DNA from: Burhinus oedicnemus
Lineage: Eukaryota; Chordata; Aves; Charadriiformes; Burhinidae
Reading direction: 5' to 3'
Assembly: GCA_008921705.1 (NCBI GenBank)
Contig: VFFE01007078.1
Location: 939,714 to 1,003,713, forward strand
DNA length: 64,000 nt
The notes beneath the pieces were generated by a model, which saw only the letters and a program-made list of their open reading frames with translations, was not told where the DNA came from and searched no databases. Shown in pieces: positions 12,855-23,412 of this stretch (position 1 is the first letter of the stretch; each line of letters opens with the position of its first letter). The position numbers were made by a program, and so were the translations under genes.

Positions 12855-13359
12855 GTTTGTAAGACAGCAGTATTTTTTGGTGTACGTCTGACAAAAGTGC
12901 ATCAATCATTAAAGATGGCACAAGATTAAGCTTTACCAGCTAGACCTATGTGATATTTTGGTCGCCCCAAAACTCTTTGTAAATTGACAATCATTCTCAC
13001 TCTTATGAATTCAGCTTTTTGCTTCCTCAGCTGTAATTCTAAGTCAAGCAAAACACAATTAGGTGACACTAAGTAAATTTTAGGGACTCATTAACCTGTC
13101 ATTCCATATGAATTTTGGTTCTTGACTGTACCTAGTGAAACTGGGGAAAAAACCCAACAATCCATAGGGGTGTGTATGCAAATTTTAAGTCTTATTAAGC
13201 ATCATCATTAGGAGAAGCACTGAAACACAGCAGCAGAATTTCCTCGTCTTGCATCATTTTGACTGATAGAAAGATTTGGACATGATGTCTACTGTTGTTC
13301 TACAAGGAAGAAAATATTGTTTCATAGTGTATTGTGTGTGATTAAGTGTTCTTTGTTAC

Positions 13360-13411
13360 CTTATGTATTTTTCCGCAAGATTCCTGCCAATTTACTGTGG
13401 TAGCAAATCTC
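13360..13411 (-). other. Candidate coding exon, 52 bp
   Basis: Minus-strand acceptor TTTTTCCATTTGCGGTTTCTGCAG is excellent; the donor AAG|GTAACA is weak. One frame is fully open (one base, then RFATTVNWQESCGKIHK). It would follow 16935-17122 in phase. The short length and weak donor keep confidence low. Confidence 0.15.
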
Positions 13412-14879
13412 CTGCAGAAACCGCAAATGGAAAAAGAGCTGTAACCTAGGAAGCTTTTCCCTACTGGTACTCGTTAGGCTTTGACTGAAGAAAAGTCAGT
13501 TGAGAGAACCTACAACAACTCCCAAATTCCAAAGCCAAAAACGAAAATCTGGCAGGTATCAAGTCTTATCCTGCTGAGCTTCACTCTGCATGTTTTAATG
13601 TACAATTGCTCCCCCGTGCAGGGGCAGAAACCTGCCCCACTTGCACACCTTTTTGGAAACTGTCCAATTAAAATGTTTTCATCAGGTACCCACCATTCAG
13701 TCTGAGTAATAATTTTTCCCTCCCTCTAATTAACCACAGTTTACTGGTTCAGTTGAATTTACATTTTCCACAGGCTCTTGAGAAGTGAAGATTTGAATAT
13801 TGCTGTTGCCACAAATCAGTTGGCCTTAGTTACAGTTTGTTTGTGGATTGCTTTATATGTGAAGGATTTATTAGGATGAGAGGTACACAGCGAATATTCC
13901 TATACCCATTGGAGCTGGCTTCTGCCACAATCTTTAAATCTTTGGCACATATTTCAAGTATATATACAAGTTTTATTAAATTTACGTACTTAGTGAAGCA
14001 TTCAGAGGCACAACTCAAGCTTAATATTACCAAATAATAAGTGCTAGATGATTATTTAATTTCGTATCTGTAAAACACGCAGTTCATTTTTGATATCGAA
14101 TCTTCAAGGCTTTAAAGAGACATGGAGCAAAATAAGCCACATATCACTTGTTTTATTAGCAAGCTACTTCATCATTGGCTGCATACATTCTTTCATCCTG
14201 TTTTAGAACATGCAGGTAGACCATAACAATGTTGTTTTCCTACTGGTTTCTTACTGATTTAATCGACGTGGACTTATTTCTAAAGACAGGCTCTTAACTG
14301 AGTTTGCATCCTTTTGTACAGCAATGTTAAGAAAGTATCTAAAACAAAACAGTAAAGGGACTTGAAGCAGTGGGTTGAAATCCCAGAGAAAGTTTTAAGA
14401 ATAAGGTTGATAGAGCGACAGAATCTCTTTTTCTTTTGCCATCCATTATAGCTGGGGGAAAAACTCAAAAACAAGATAGGAAGTATTAAAGTCCTTTTGA
14501 AGTCATAACACAGCCGCATATGAGACTGTATTGTCCAATTTCACATGAGTGTCTGTGTGGGATTTCTCCTCACTGTGGAGTGCAGGTCTCCCCCACCTTC
14601 ATAATGACAAAGTTAATTTCCAGATCTTTTACCCCTTCAGTTACTTGCATAGTTTACAACTATACTAAAATTGCCCCTAGTATTAGGCCAGCAACACTAA
14701 AATGTTAATTGCTTATAAAAACCACTAACCTAAAAAATAAACCTCTGACACTCATTCTCATCACCAGTGCTTCATAGGTGTTAAAAAAAAACAGAATCAA
14801 ATTTTATCATAAAGATAGTGCTGAAAAAAAGGAACTGTGATGGCCAAGTGGCTAAAAAAATGCTTGAATGTTTTCAGAG

Positions 14880-15190
14880 GCATAGGCCTGAGTCACTTAA
14901 GCATTTAATGCCTATTGATCTTAATGGAACTCAGGCACCTCTGTTCCTTCATGCATCTGAGACTTGCATTCTTAAGGCCTTTCAATCATGATGAAAAAAA
15001 ATGTACCCTATCACTTGCTAAATAAGTTCACTCTAGGTCGTATTTATGTCAGCTTTCATACAGGCAATGCTAGCAAAGAGAACAACAATCATTTTCATGT
15101 AGCTTGGGGCTTGAAACAAGCTCTCACTTATACAGGAGTAAATTCAGGGTAATTCCATTTACTTCATTTGATTGGATCTGGCCTCTTGCC
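14880..15190. repeat. Probable ancient interspersed repeat, highly decayed
   Basis: Two blocks recall old sauropsid repeat consensus: 'ttgatcttaatggaactcaggcacc' near 14918-14942, and on the minus strand 'AATGGAATTACCCTGAATTTACTCC' with 'GGCCAGATCC' (15128-15190). I base this on general familiarity with 'TTGACTTCAATGGGAGTTAGGCACC'-like fossils and cannot name the family. Confidence 0.4.
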
Positions 15191-16934
15191 TCTGACACTG
15201 CCTGTGGTAAGAAAAACTGTACTGTAACATTTTTTCCCCTCCAAAATAAGATTGCATTTTAAGGAGAATGCTTACTAAGAGGAATGTCAAGTTTTTGCAC
15301 CACTTATGGAGATTGCTAGCCTCTCTATATGGATATTTCAGTACAAGCAACCAAAATTATTTTTTGTAAAATGAGAGGGGTAAGTCATGCACATACATAA
15401 CACTTGCTACAAAATACCTTCCCCTTACACACACAATTACTTTCCCCTCCCTGCCCCCCAAAAAAGAAAATGTCTAAACAAACAAGATGCTTGTAGTTAT
15501 GTCACCTCATAGACTATATAGACAAGGGTAGAAAGATCCATGTTAAGGATTAGTGCTCCAGCAGTTAAGAAAAAAAGATAACTCAGATACCTAAACATCT
15601 TTTCTGGCACAGTAAGTTATTTTTACTTTTTTGTTTGCTCTGACATAACTATTCTCAGCAGCAGCCTGCCAGGCAGGAGCAGGTGTACAGCTGCTGACGT
15701 GCCAGGTAACACGTCGCTGAAAAGGGGAGCCAATTTTAAGCTCTTGCAGAACACCTTCTATCAACCCCTTAGCAGAGTTTCAAGTTTGGAATATCTTTGT
15801 GTCACTGCTCCTGAAAATTTTGGCTTTTCTAATTAAATATACAAATATTCCATAATAATTTACAGTTCCCTGTGATACTCTTTCCACTGAAAATTACAGC
15901 AACTGGAATCCTCTGCACCACAGCACATACTGTGTACGCCAAGAAAGAAATCAAAGTGTGTCATCACTGTTGATAGAAGGATAAATATAGTTGAAGTCAG
16001 ATTAATATTTCCAAGATTACTCATTTCTACTTCAAAAGAGAAGCAAAGATCATGTGCAAAATGACAGCTACCCATCTGGGACTAGAAAAGTCACCATATG
16101 GATGTCTTTTTGCTAATTATAGATAAATTTTCAAACTAAGGGCTTTAAAAGTAGGGATCTGTCAGTTCAAAAATATACTTCCTCTCCTCCCTCATTCAGG
16201 CAGTGCTTTGGTGCTGGCTAATCAATTAAGCATTGGATCACATAGATTTGCTTCACCTTTAAGAAGGCAGTTTTCTCCTGCTTCATGTAATATGCAGTCA
16301 CAGTTGTAGCTCAATTAAAGAAAATTTGTTACAATGATTCCTTTTGTTTTTCTCCAGATCACAGGAACCTCTATAATCTTTTAGCCCAATGGCCCATATA
16401 TAAGGCAGTCTCACAGCCTCTGATATTACTGCTTCACATATTCTCTACTTGAACTACAGTATATACACCTGAAAACTATCCCAGGTAAATCAAAAGATGT
16501 TTCAATAACATAATTATCACCCAAAATAAGTTCTTCCAAGAGCAATTAATTTACATAAATGATTAAGCATGTATTCCTAACATTGTGCAAGTTGGTTCCT
16601 CTTCCACTCTAAGATTAATTTTTTTGTTGTATCTTGTTTGCTGAATTGACTGATTAATTCCCATTCAAACTACCGAATTGGTTGCATGTATTTATAGACC
16701 AATCACATTGTTCTTCAGCCTTTGCTCTGATACACTAATAGAGTGGGCTTCTTGACCTTGGGAGATGTTTTCTATACTTTAAGTCAGAAAAAAAGAGCTC
16801 CTCTAAACACTGCAGCTTTTGGCCTCCTTCTAGAACCGCGAACACTAGATGATACTCTAATAGCAATTATATCAGTGCCAAATACAGAGGCTGCGCAGTC
16901 TTTCCATGCCTGCTTAGCATTTTATAACATTTAC

Positions 16935-17122
16935 ACATGGATTGCATTAGCCTTTTTGTCACTACAGTAGAAATTAACTTCACATAAAGGTAGCTGATGT
17001 GAAGAAAACTGTGTCCCTAATGAATGGGGAGAAACAGGCTTTTCCAAAAGACTATTGAGAGCACTCATACTATGCTCATGACTTCTGATAAAGCCTCTTT
17101 TTCCACCCCTCTGCTGAGTACA
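16935..17122 (-). other. Candidate coding exon, 188 bp
   Basis: This is the longest splice-bounded candidate. The acceptor is strong (CTTGCCCTGCCTAACCTTCAG on the minus strand). The frame is open from phase 0 for 62 codons and leaves two bases before a moderate donor, GT|GTAAATG. The peptide contains HEHSMSALNSLLEKPVSPHS and LPLCEVNFYCSDKKANAIH. No domain is recognised. Without the GTAAAT donor the frame ends in a stop two codons later, so a chance ORF cannot be excluded. Confidence 0.25.
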
Positions 17123-18989
17123 CTGAAGGTTAGGCAGGGCAAGTACATTGGATGTCACCCCTCTCTCCCAAATGTGCTAGGGGTGGGGAAGGGTGTGGGG
17201 AAGAGTTAAAAAAATACAATTAAGTTGAGTTCTGACCAACAGCTGTGCTCTTCACTCCTCTCCAGAGGAGTTTAAGATAGATCATATCATCTTGAGCTGT
17301 ACTTTACCCATACAAACCCAGTAAGAGTTCTGGTTAATCATAGTCAACACACCAGAGACATTTTTTCATGCTTTTCTTCTGTCCTGGTAGTCACACATTC
17401 TGTCCATCCTTGAATCAAGCAGCTATCACTGTTATGCACAGAATCAGTCTCTGTACCTGCCCTACACACACCTGAGTATCTACTTCCTGAAGATGGCCAA
17501 GTCATCTTTGACATCTGCACATCAGTAGGACCGAGGAAGAAAAGGTAGGTAGAAGTGGTAGTTGCATCCAATCCATTTAGTTTACTACTTAAAAGACAGC
17601 GATTTCACCATGCTTTTCCCCCAGCTGTCTCAGGAGCTAGTGTTTCCAGGGAAGCAGGCTGCCTGCAGGATCAGGGAAGGTGCTTTCAGCAGCTGGTGAG
17701 CAAGGGCCTGTATTCCAGCTTCTCCCATTACCTTCCCTCACAGCCCAAGCAGGAAAAAATGTAAAGAGTGAACCGCAAGAAATCAGTTCCTTTACTTACA
17801 TGATTTTTATTACAGGCGGCAATGATCTAGCACAATGACTGTCTATTGAGTAACATAATTCTCAATTTGAGTCTTAGTTAAGCAATCCTTGATCCCAGAT
17901 ATGATTCTTATCCCATCAAGGAGCTAGCTTAACACAGCATTATTGCCTCCAACTATAATGCTACACCATTATGCTGCTACAAGAGTTAGTTCTGTCCTCA
18001 TCACTAGAGCCTTATTTCCAATCATATTGTTATGAACAACTTAGTAGCTTATACTTTATCCATACCATGAAATCTGGAAGTTTAACTATGCATAAAAGCC
18101 TTTTGACTATTGCAGTCACACTCCCAAACGAAGCTTTTCCATCCCCGCAGACCACAACCTACAAAACCATCTTACAACACTTCAGTCTCTATTAGCTTCA
18201 AGTTTTCCTCATCGTATCGTGGAGTTTTCCACCCTTGCTTTCAAGAAGTAAAATTACAGCAGACAATTTATTTAGTCCTTCAGCTAAACCAAAGAGCCTA
18301 TACTTTCCTAGAAAAAAATGCAGAAAGTTAGTCTTCCAAAGGATCATCTAAAATGCAGCTTTAAACTCAACCTAACATCCATCCCACAGACAAGAGCAGT
18401 AGTTCTCCTCAACAAAACAAAGGTAAGACAAGGCACTAAAATTCTAGGCCTATGTTCTGAGCTATTTGCTTTTAAATACAAAGCTAACCTGCACATGCCC
18501 TAGTCACTCTCCTCACGCCACTTCAGCAGCCATCCCAGTGCACAAGCCCCTACCGTATTCACGCTTCAGCTGACATCTGAGGAAGGGCTATTCCCTCCCC
18601 TCATGCCCTAAAAAACCATGAAGCAGTCCTTCCATTGGAGCTCTCTATTTATCCTAGTCTCAGCTGTGGCTCTCTGGTAACACCCCAGCCCTTTCGTGTG
18701 CTTCAAAAATCACTCAGAGACAGAGCACTTGCACTCCCTCCCAGTGCACGGTAGACCCACCACAGCCCCGCAGCAGATGAACCCCTCTGAAGTCCACAGT
18801 GAGTTAAGCAGCAGCCTACAGACACCTTCTTTTAAAACTTTTCCATACCTCCTGAGAGAGGTTCCAACTTCTCCAGACTGACCACTTCCACACCCTTGAG
18901 ACACAACCTTCTGCCCAGCCACTTCACCTCAGCTGCCCACAGGTGGCCCTGCTACCCCCGAGCCCCCTCACTAGAACCCACCCCCTCAC

Positions 18990-19065
18990 CTTCAGCTCAT
19001 CATCATCCTCCTCAGCTGCAGCTTCTAGAATTTTCTTTTGAAGACTCAGATTAAATTGAAACCTC
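18990..19065 (-). other. Candidate coding exon, 76 bp, acidic
   Basis: Minus-strand segment ending at donor GAAG|GTGAGGGGG. The frame is open back to a T19 tract and encodes RFQFNLSLQKKILEAA followed by an acidic run EEDDDELK. One base completes the codon left open by 19318-19370. The acceptor is unclear: ATAAG (19066-19067) or CTGAG, 21 bases further in, both lie downstream of the T19 run with other AGs between. The GAG/GAT-rich stretch is compositionally biased, so a low-complexity origin is possible. Confidence 0.2.
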
Positions 19066-19090
19066 CTTATTTGTACAAAAACTCAACTTC

Positions 19091-19109
19091 AAAAAAAAAA
19101 AAAAAAAAA
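19091..19109 (+). repeat. Poly-A tract, 19 bp
   Basis: A19 on the plus strand. Read on the minus strand it is a T19 run just upstream of the candidate exon 18990-19065, where it could act as a pyrimidine tract. Confidence 0.95.
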
Positions 19110-19127
19110 GTGAGGGTGTGTAGCAGT

Positions 19128-19163
19128 TTAAGTACATAGCTCATACTTTTAAGTACATAGCTC
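19128..19163 (+). repeat. 15-bp direct repeat, two copies
   Basis: TTTAAGTACATAGCTC occurs twice in tandem with a 4-5 bp spacer. A small local duplication. Confidence 0.85.
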
Positions 19164-19317
19164 TGAATTGGGTCTGGCAACCTTAGCGAGAGGCACAGAA
19201 AGGTACGGGGAGTCACAGGCCTCACGACAAGAACCTTAACTATTAGTACGATGATGAAAGAGCTGCCTAAAGGCAGCGTGAACAGAAACATTCAGGATAA
19301 GCTCCTGAAAAACTTAC

Positions 19318-19370
19318 CTTTCATGAGAGTCAATAGTTTTTGTGCTACTGAAAGGCAGCATCTGCTTCCA
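19318..19370 (-). other. Candidate coding exon, 53 bp (or first coding exon 19318-19415)
   Basis: The donor is near consensus: GAAAG|GTAAGTTTTT on the minus strand. Two readings are possible. As an internal exon it follows a pyrimidine-rich acceptor (TTCTTTTACATTCCGCC...TTCAAG) and encodes WKQMLPFSSTKTIDSHE plus two bases. As a first coding exon the same frame extends upstream to an ATG at 19413-19415 with A at -3 and an in-frame TAA three codons earlier, giving MKPLNSFTFRLANF before the shared part. The internal reading starts in phase 0, which suits 30635-30720. The next candidate, 18990-19065, is only about 250 bp away and needs exactly the one base this exon lacks. Unrecognised protein. 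Confidence 0.25.
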
Positions 19371-19415
19371 CTTGAAGTTTGCAAGGCGGAATGTAAAAGA
19401 ATTTAAAGGTTTCAT

Positions 19416-22400
19416 TTTGCTTTAAAAGATCTGCGGTTGCTGTCTCTGCCCTGCTGTGTTCAGCAGAACACTAATCTCCAATAAGGGAGTCAAAGTCAAG
19501 CCTCTTGCTTATCTGAAGAAGTAACAGTAAAAACTCACTTTTCTCACCTTTCTGGAGAGCAAACTATTTTCACGACTCATCTAGGCCTTTCTTTACCCCT
19601 TCCGTCAAAGCCATACCTTGCTGCAGAAAGTAATGTCACATTTATGGGGCCGGAGAAAGGGAGCAGAACGCTGCCCTAAGGATGCGGGGCGTGCTCTGAG
19701 GTGAGAAGGGACAGGTAGGCAGAAACTGCCTCAAACACAGCATAACTTCCGAATCCCCCATTCTGCTTTTTTGCTCTGCTTGGCTGGACTTTTAAACCAG
19801 ATCACTGTACAGTGGATCGTGCTTTAAAGCAATTGCCTCCAAAATGTACACGCATTTTAGTAAAATATCTAATAATTTTTGGCAGCTGATACATATTGTG
19901 AACTAACTTGTGGAACACTAACATCTCATTTACATATTTCCCAGAGATGTCAATGTGTTACAACAGCAATCAGGTTAGTTCTCCGCTGCTTTCACCAGGC
20001 TCAGTTTGCTTAGGATGGCTTCTTTTGCATGCAGCTGGAGGAGCATTAGGACTAATGAAGAAATTTCATGTGAAGTTTCTACTAAAGAGAATACTTCTTC
20101 CAATTCCCTGATGCTGTCTTCTGTCTTAACATGAAACTCAGGGGAAGAAAGGAGGAAAACCCTTAAAATAACAAACAAAAAGAGAATTTAGCCTGTCTGC
20201 TAATAAAAGCAGTGGTATTGATGGAGTTAAGGGATTGGCACAATCAAGTTGTTTATCTGCTGAAAATGTGAATCGTTACAGTTCCAAAGAAAAGAAGATA
20301 TATTTGAAAATGCACAACAGCATATGCTTATGCTTCCTTAAAATTAGCTTCAGGCCACTTGTTTGTATCCCATGATAATACCGAGCATTAAACAAAAGAA
20401 GAAAGTTTCCATACCGTAAATTTCCTTCAGGAGCAAGACCAAAACTACATGGGTATGCAATGAGCACTGCTCAGGAGAAAACATAAGTGAGGTTTGGTTC
20501 TATCATCAGAACTGCTAGTAATGCAGCCACCTCAATACATGAACTAGAAAGTTTGGTGTTTTATATGTAGATCTTCCCTAAGTAGGGAACAAGTAATGTG
20601 AATTTTGCTAACTTTCTAAAGATATGTAGATATATTTAGAACAGAATGTAAGGTAATCTGTCCGTCCATCAAGATGATTTAGCAAAAAGCTACTTCATAA
20701 CAAATGGCATGGGGTGCATGGTGGGGGGTGTCTGTGTATGTTATAAATGTACAAAATTTTAATCACAAAGAAGTCATACATTCTGATATACTGACCCAAA
20801 TTAAAGCAATTAACAGACATACACCCTACACAGCATGTTATTATACTACAGAGTTAATGCTGTTACACATATCTATATCTAAGGCAAAAAATGTTTGCAA
20901 GCAACTACAAAACGAAATCGTCAAATCCTGAACAGAATGTTAGAATATCAGCCCAGATGAAAATCAATATACTTTATCTGAAAAGATTTTAATAAAGCCA
21001 CTCATGTATTCATGACATGTTTCTTTGCCTTAGCACAGACTAACAAATATCGAAGTAGTTACAATATGTAACTTGAACAACAAATAGATTTTCTTTCATA
21101 AAACTCTAATGAGTAAGGGTGCTCCACATTCAACCTACCACTCAAATCTATTATGGCTATCTTAAAAGGAACTTATTTCTTATACCATGCGTTGTGCCAT
21201 ATATCATGTGTACTAAGTACCACCTCTAACCTGTATTACAGTAATGATTTTGCTAATAGGTTATTCTGATGACTTTTTTTTTTAAACTTCATCATTAAGT
21301 AATATAAAGAAAAGGGAAGAGTCTTGCCTGCATGGAAGAAGTATTTGTTTCGCTGCTCACTATAAATAAGATTTTGACAAGTTTTACAAGATGAAAGTTT
21401 TTCTCTTTTCCTTAGTAGGACATTTCTTGTCTAGGCAATATTCTCAAGTTTTATGTTTATACTAGGTAAAAGAATTCTTATGTGACATCATATATGTCCA
21501 ATGACCTTTGCAGACCTGTAAAGTCACAAAATGGAAAATAATGCACCTAACACACTGGCTGAACAACAGGAATTACCTTCAGGCATTCTGGTTATCTGCA
21601 CAGCAAACAAAGTATAAAAAAATCAGGGCAAGCTGGCAGCTCAGCAGCCTCATTTGCCCTCTGTGGGAACTGGGCTGGCACAGATCAAGAAGGGGTGGCC
21701 TGAGACCTGTCCCTTGCGTAGAGCCAACACAAGCAGAGCTGCTGATGAGGTGATAAAGGTTCCAATGTGGCACTACCTTGGAAATGTGTTAACGCCAGCT
21801 ACCATGGGAAATATCAGATGTCAGCAAGCATAAGGTGCTTGTAGGAGGGCTGGCAAATGAAGGCCTCTCATTAATCTCTTACAGATGAATGATGCCTTTG
21901 GTACAATCTCACACAGGTGTTTAAGGAGCCAACTTGTCTTATGTTTATTATCCAGAGTACAAGAACCTGCACTGAAATCAGAGAAGCTGCCACTGGAGAT
22001 GCGCTCCCTCTCTTCTCAGTAGAATATATCTTGATCTTCTCTAGCGTAGCTAGAGGAGAGATGGGAACTTCACAGAGGGAACCTATTTCTCCTATGGAGT
22101 AACCTGGAATTTTATAGTTCAAATAAGTATTCATCCCAGCTTCTAAAAAAAATATAAATGCTACTCTGATTAAGCTTTTAAGAACTATGAGAGCTTTAAT
22201 TGTGTATTTTCTTTTGTGTGTGTGTGTGCAAATGTATTCTTATAACAATTAAAAACAGTTTCTAGCTTCAAGCCATGGCTGTGTATGGCAACTTCCCTGA
22301 TGAATAGATTCCAGTGAAACAGTCTAAACACTGTCCGTTGAACAGGATGACTTCTAGAGTAAGGTACTGCCAAGGCTTAGTTCTGACATCAGAACTCTTT

Positions 22401-22612
22401 CCTGCTCTTGTACCGATGAAAAAACTTTGGGGAATATAATATGAATTCATTTATGATCTTTGCTTTCACCTGAACCTCATGACACTGTGTACATTACTCA
22501 TAACAGGTGACCACAGTAACAATGACATTATAATAGGACACATTTTGAAAAATTTACTTGTGCTGCTTAATATTGTACCAGGGAACTGAGATACATTGGC
22601 CACAACGGTACC
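19416..22612. other. No gene recognised
   Basis: Mostly unique sequence. 19540-19700 is somewhat GC-richer and holds a minus-strand ATG with donor AGAAAG|GTGAGAAAA (19546-19590), possibly a 5' leader exon, but nothing confirms it. Confidence 0.55.
22215..22228 (+). repeat. (TG)7 dinucleotide run
   Basis: Seven TG units after a CTTT stretch; short. Confidence 0.9.
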
Positions 22613-23412
22613 AGAATCATAGAATCATAGAATGGTTAGAGTTGGAAGGGACCTTAAAGATCATGTAGTTCCAACCCCCCTGCCATGGCCAGGGACACCT
22701 CCCACTAGACCAGGTTGCTCAAAGCCCCATCCAACCTGGCCTTGAACACTTCCAGGGATGGGGCATCCACAACTTCTCTGGGCAACCTGTGCCAGTGTCT
22801 CACCACCCTCACAGTAAAGAATTTCTTCCTAATATCCAATCTAAATCTACCCTCTTTCAGTTTAAAATTGTTACCCTTTGTTGTATCACTACACTCTGTG
22901 ATAAAGAGTCACTCCCCATCTTTACCGTAGGCCCCCTTTCAGATACTGGAAGGCTGTTATAAGGTCTCCCGGAGCCTTTTCTTCTCCAGGCTGAACAACC
23001 CCAACTCTCTCAGCCTGTCTTTATAGGAGAGCTGCTCCAGCCCTCTGATCATCTTTGTGGCCCTCCTCTGGACTCGCTGCAACGGGTCTATGTCCTTCTT
23101 AGGCTGGGGGCTCCAGAGCTGGACACAGTACTCCAGGTGGGGTCTCAAGAGAGCAGAGTAGAGGGGCAGAATCACCTCCCTGGACCTGCTGGCCACGCTG
23201 CTTTTGATGCAGCCCAGGATGTGGTTGGCTTTCTGGGCTGTGACTACACATTGTTGGCTCTTGTTGAGCTTCTCCTCAACCAACACTCCCAAGTCCTTCT
23301 CCTCAGGGCTGCTCTCAATCCATTCTCCACCCAGCCTGTATCTGTGCTCGGAATTACCCTGACCCACATGCAGGACCTTGCACTTGGCCTTGTTGAACTT
23401 CATGAGTTTCAC
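22613..23412 (-). mobile_element. CR1 LINE, 5'-truncated, least decayed copy
   Basis: This minus-strand CR1 is read from about 23412 down to its 3' end at 22613. The 3' end has two and a half copies of the ATTCTATG octamer (agaatcatagaatcatagaat on the plus strand), followed by the standard CR1 3' UTR ('ggttggaagggacc' type) and the ORF2 C-terminus. It is about 800 bp of a family whose full elements are about 4.5 kb. The target-site side at 23412 ends inside ORF2, as expected for incomplete reverse transcription. Octamer copies and a long open ORF make it the best-preserved element in the window. Confidence 0.95.
22957..23412 (-). pseudogene. CR1 ORF2 (reverse transcriptase) C-terminal remnant
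   Basis: This 151-codon open frame lies inside the CR1 at 22613-23412. The peptide holds [15 protein letters not shown], then [30 protein letters not shown] and [15 protein letters not shown]. These are the conserved thumb and post-RT segments of CR1-like LINE ORF2. The endonuclease domain and the RT catalytic core with its YxDD box lie upstream in a full element and are absent here, so no active enzyme can be made. The first methionine is simply where the truncation leaves one and is not a genuine start. After the last readable codon the sequence continues into the CR1 3' region. The open frame reflects a fairly recent insertion. Confidence 0.9.

Noticed and set aside
16265..16316. Minus-strand segment with donor AAAG|GTGAAGC and peptide YYMKQEKTAFLK
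   Set aside because: Phase does not fit its neighbours and the acceptor (GAG) is poor; kept out of the feature list.
18382..18420. Plus-strand exon-like segment (acceptor CATCCATCCCACAG, peptide TRAVVLLNKTK, donor AAAG|GTAAGA)
   Set aside because: It looks as good as some minus-strand candidates but has no phase-compatible neighbours on the plus strand. I take it as a measure of the false-positive rate.
20415..20444. 30-bp minus-strand exon-like segment (FGLAPEGNLR) with donor GTATGG
   Set aside because: Too short, with a weak acceptor and no neighbour in phase.
22715..22930. Plus-strand ORF across the CR1
   Set aside because: Antisense shadow of the CR1 3' region; the element is on the minus strand.
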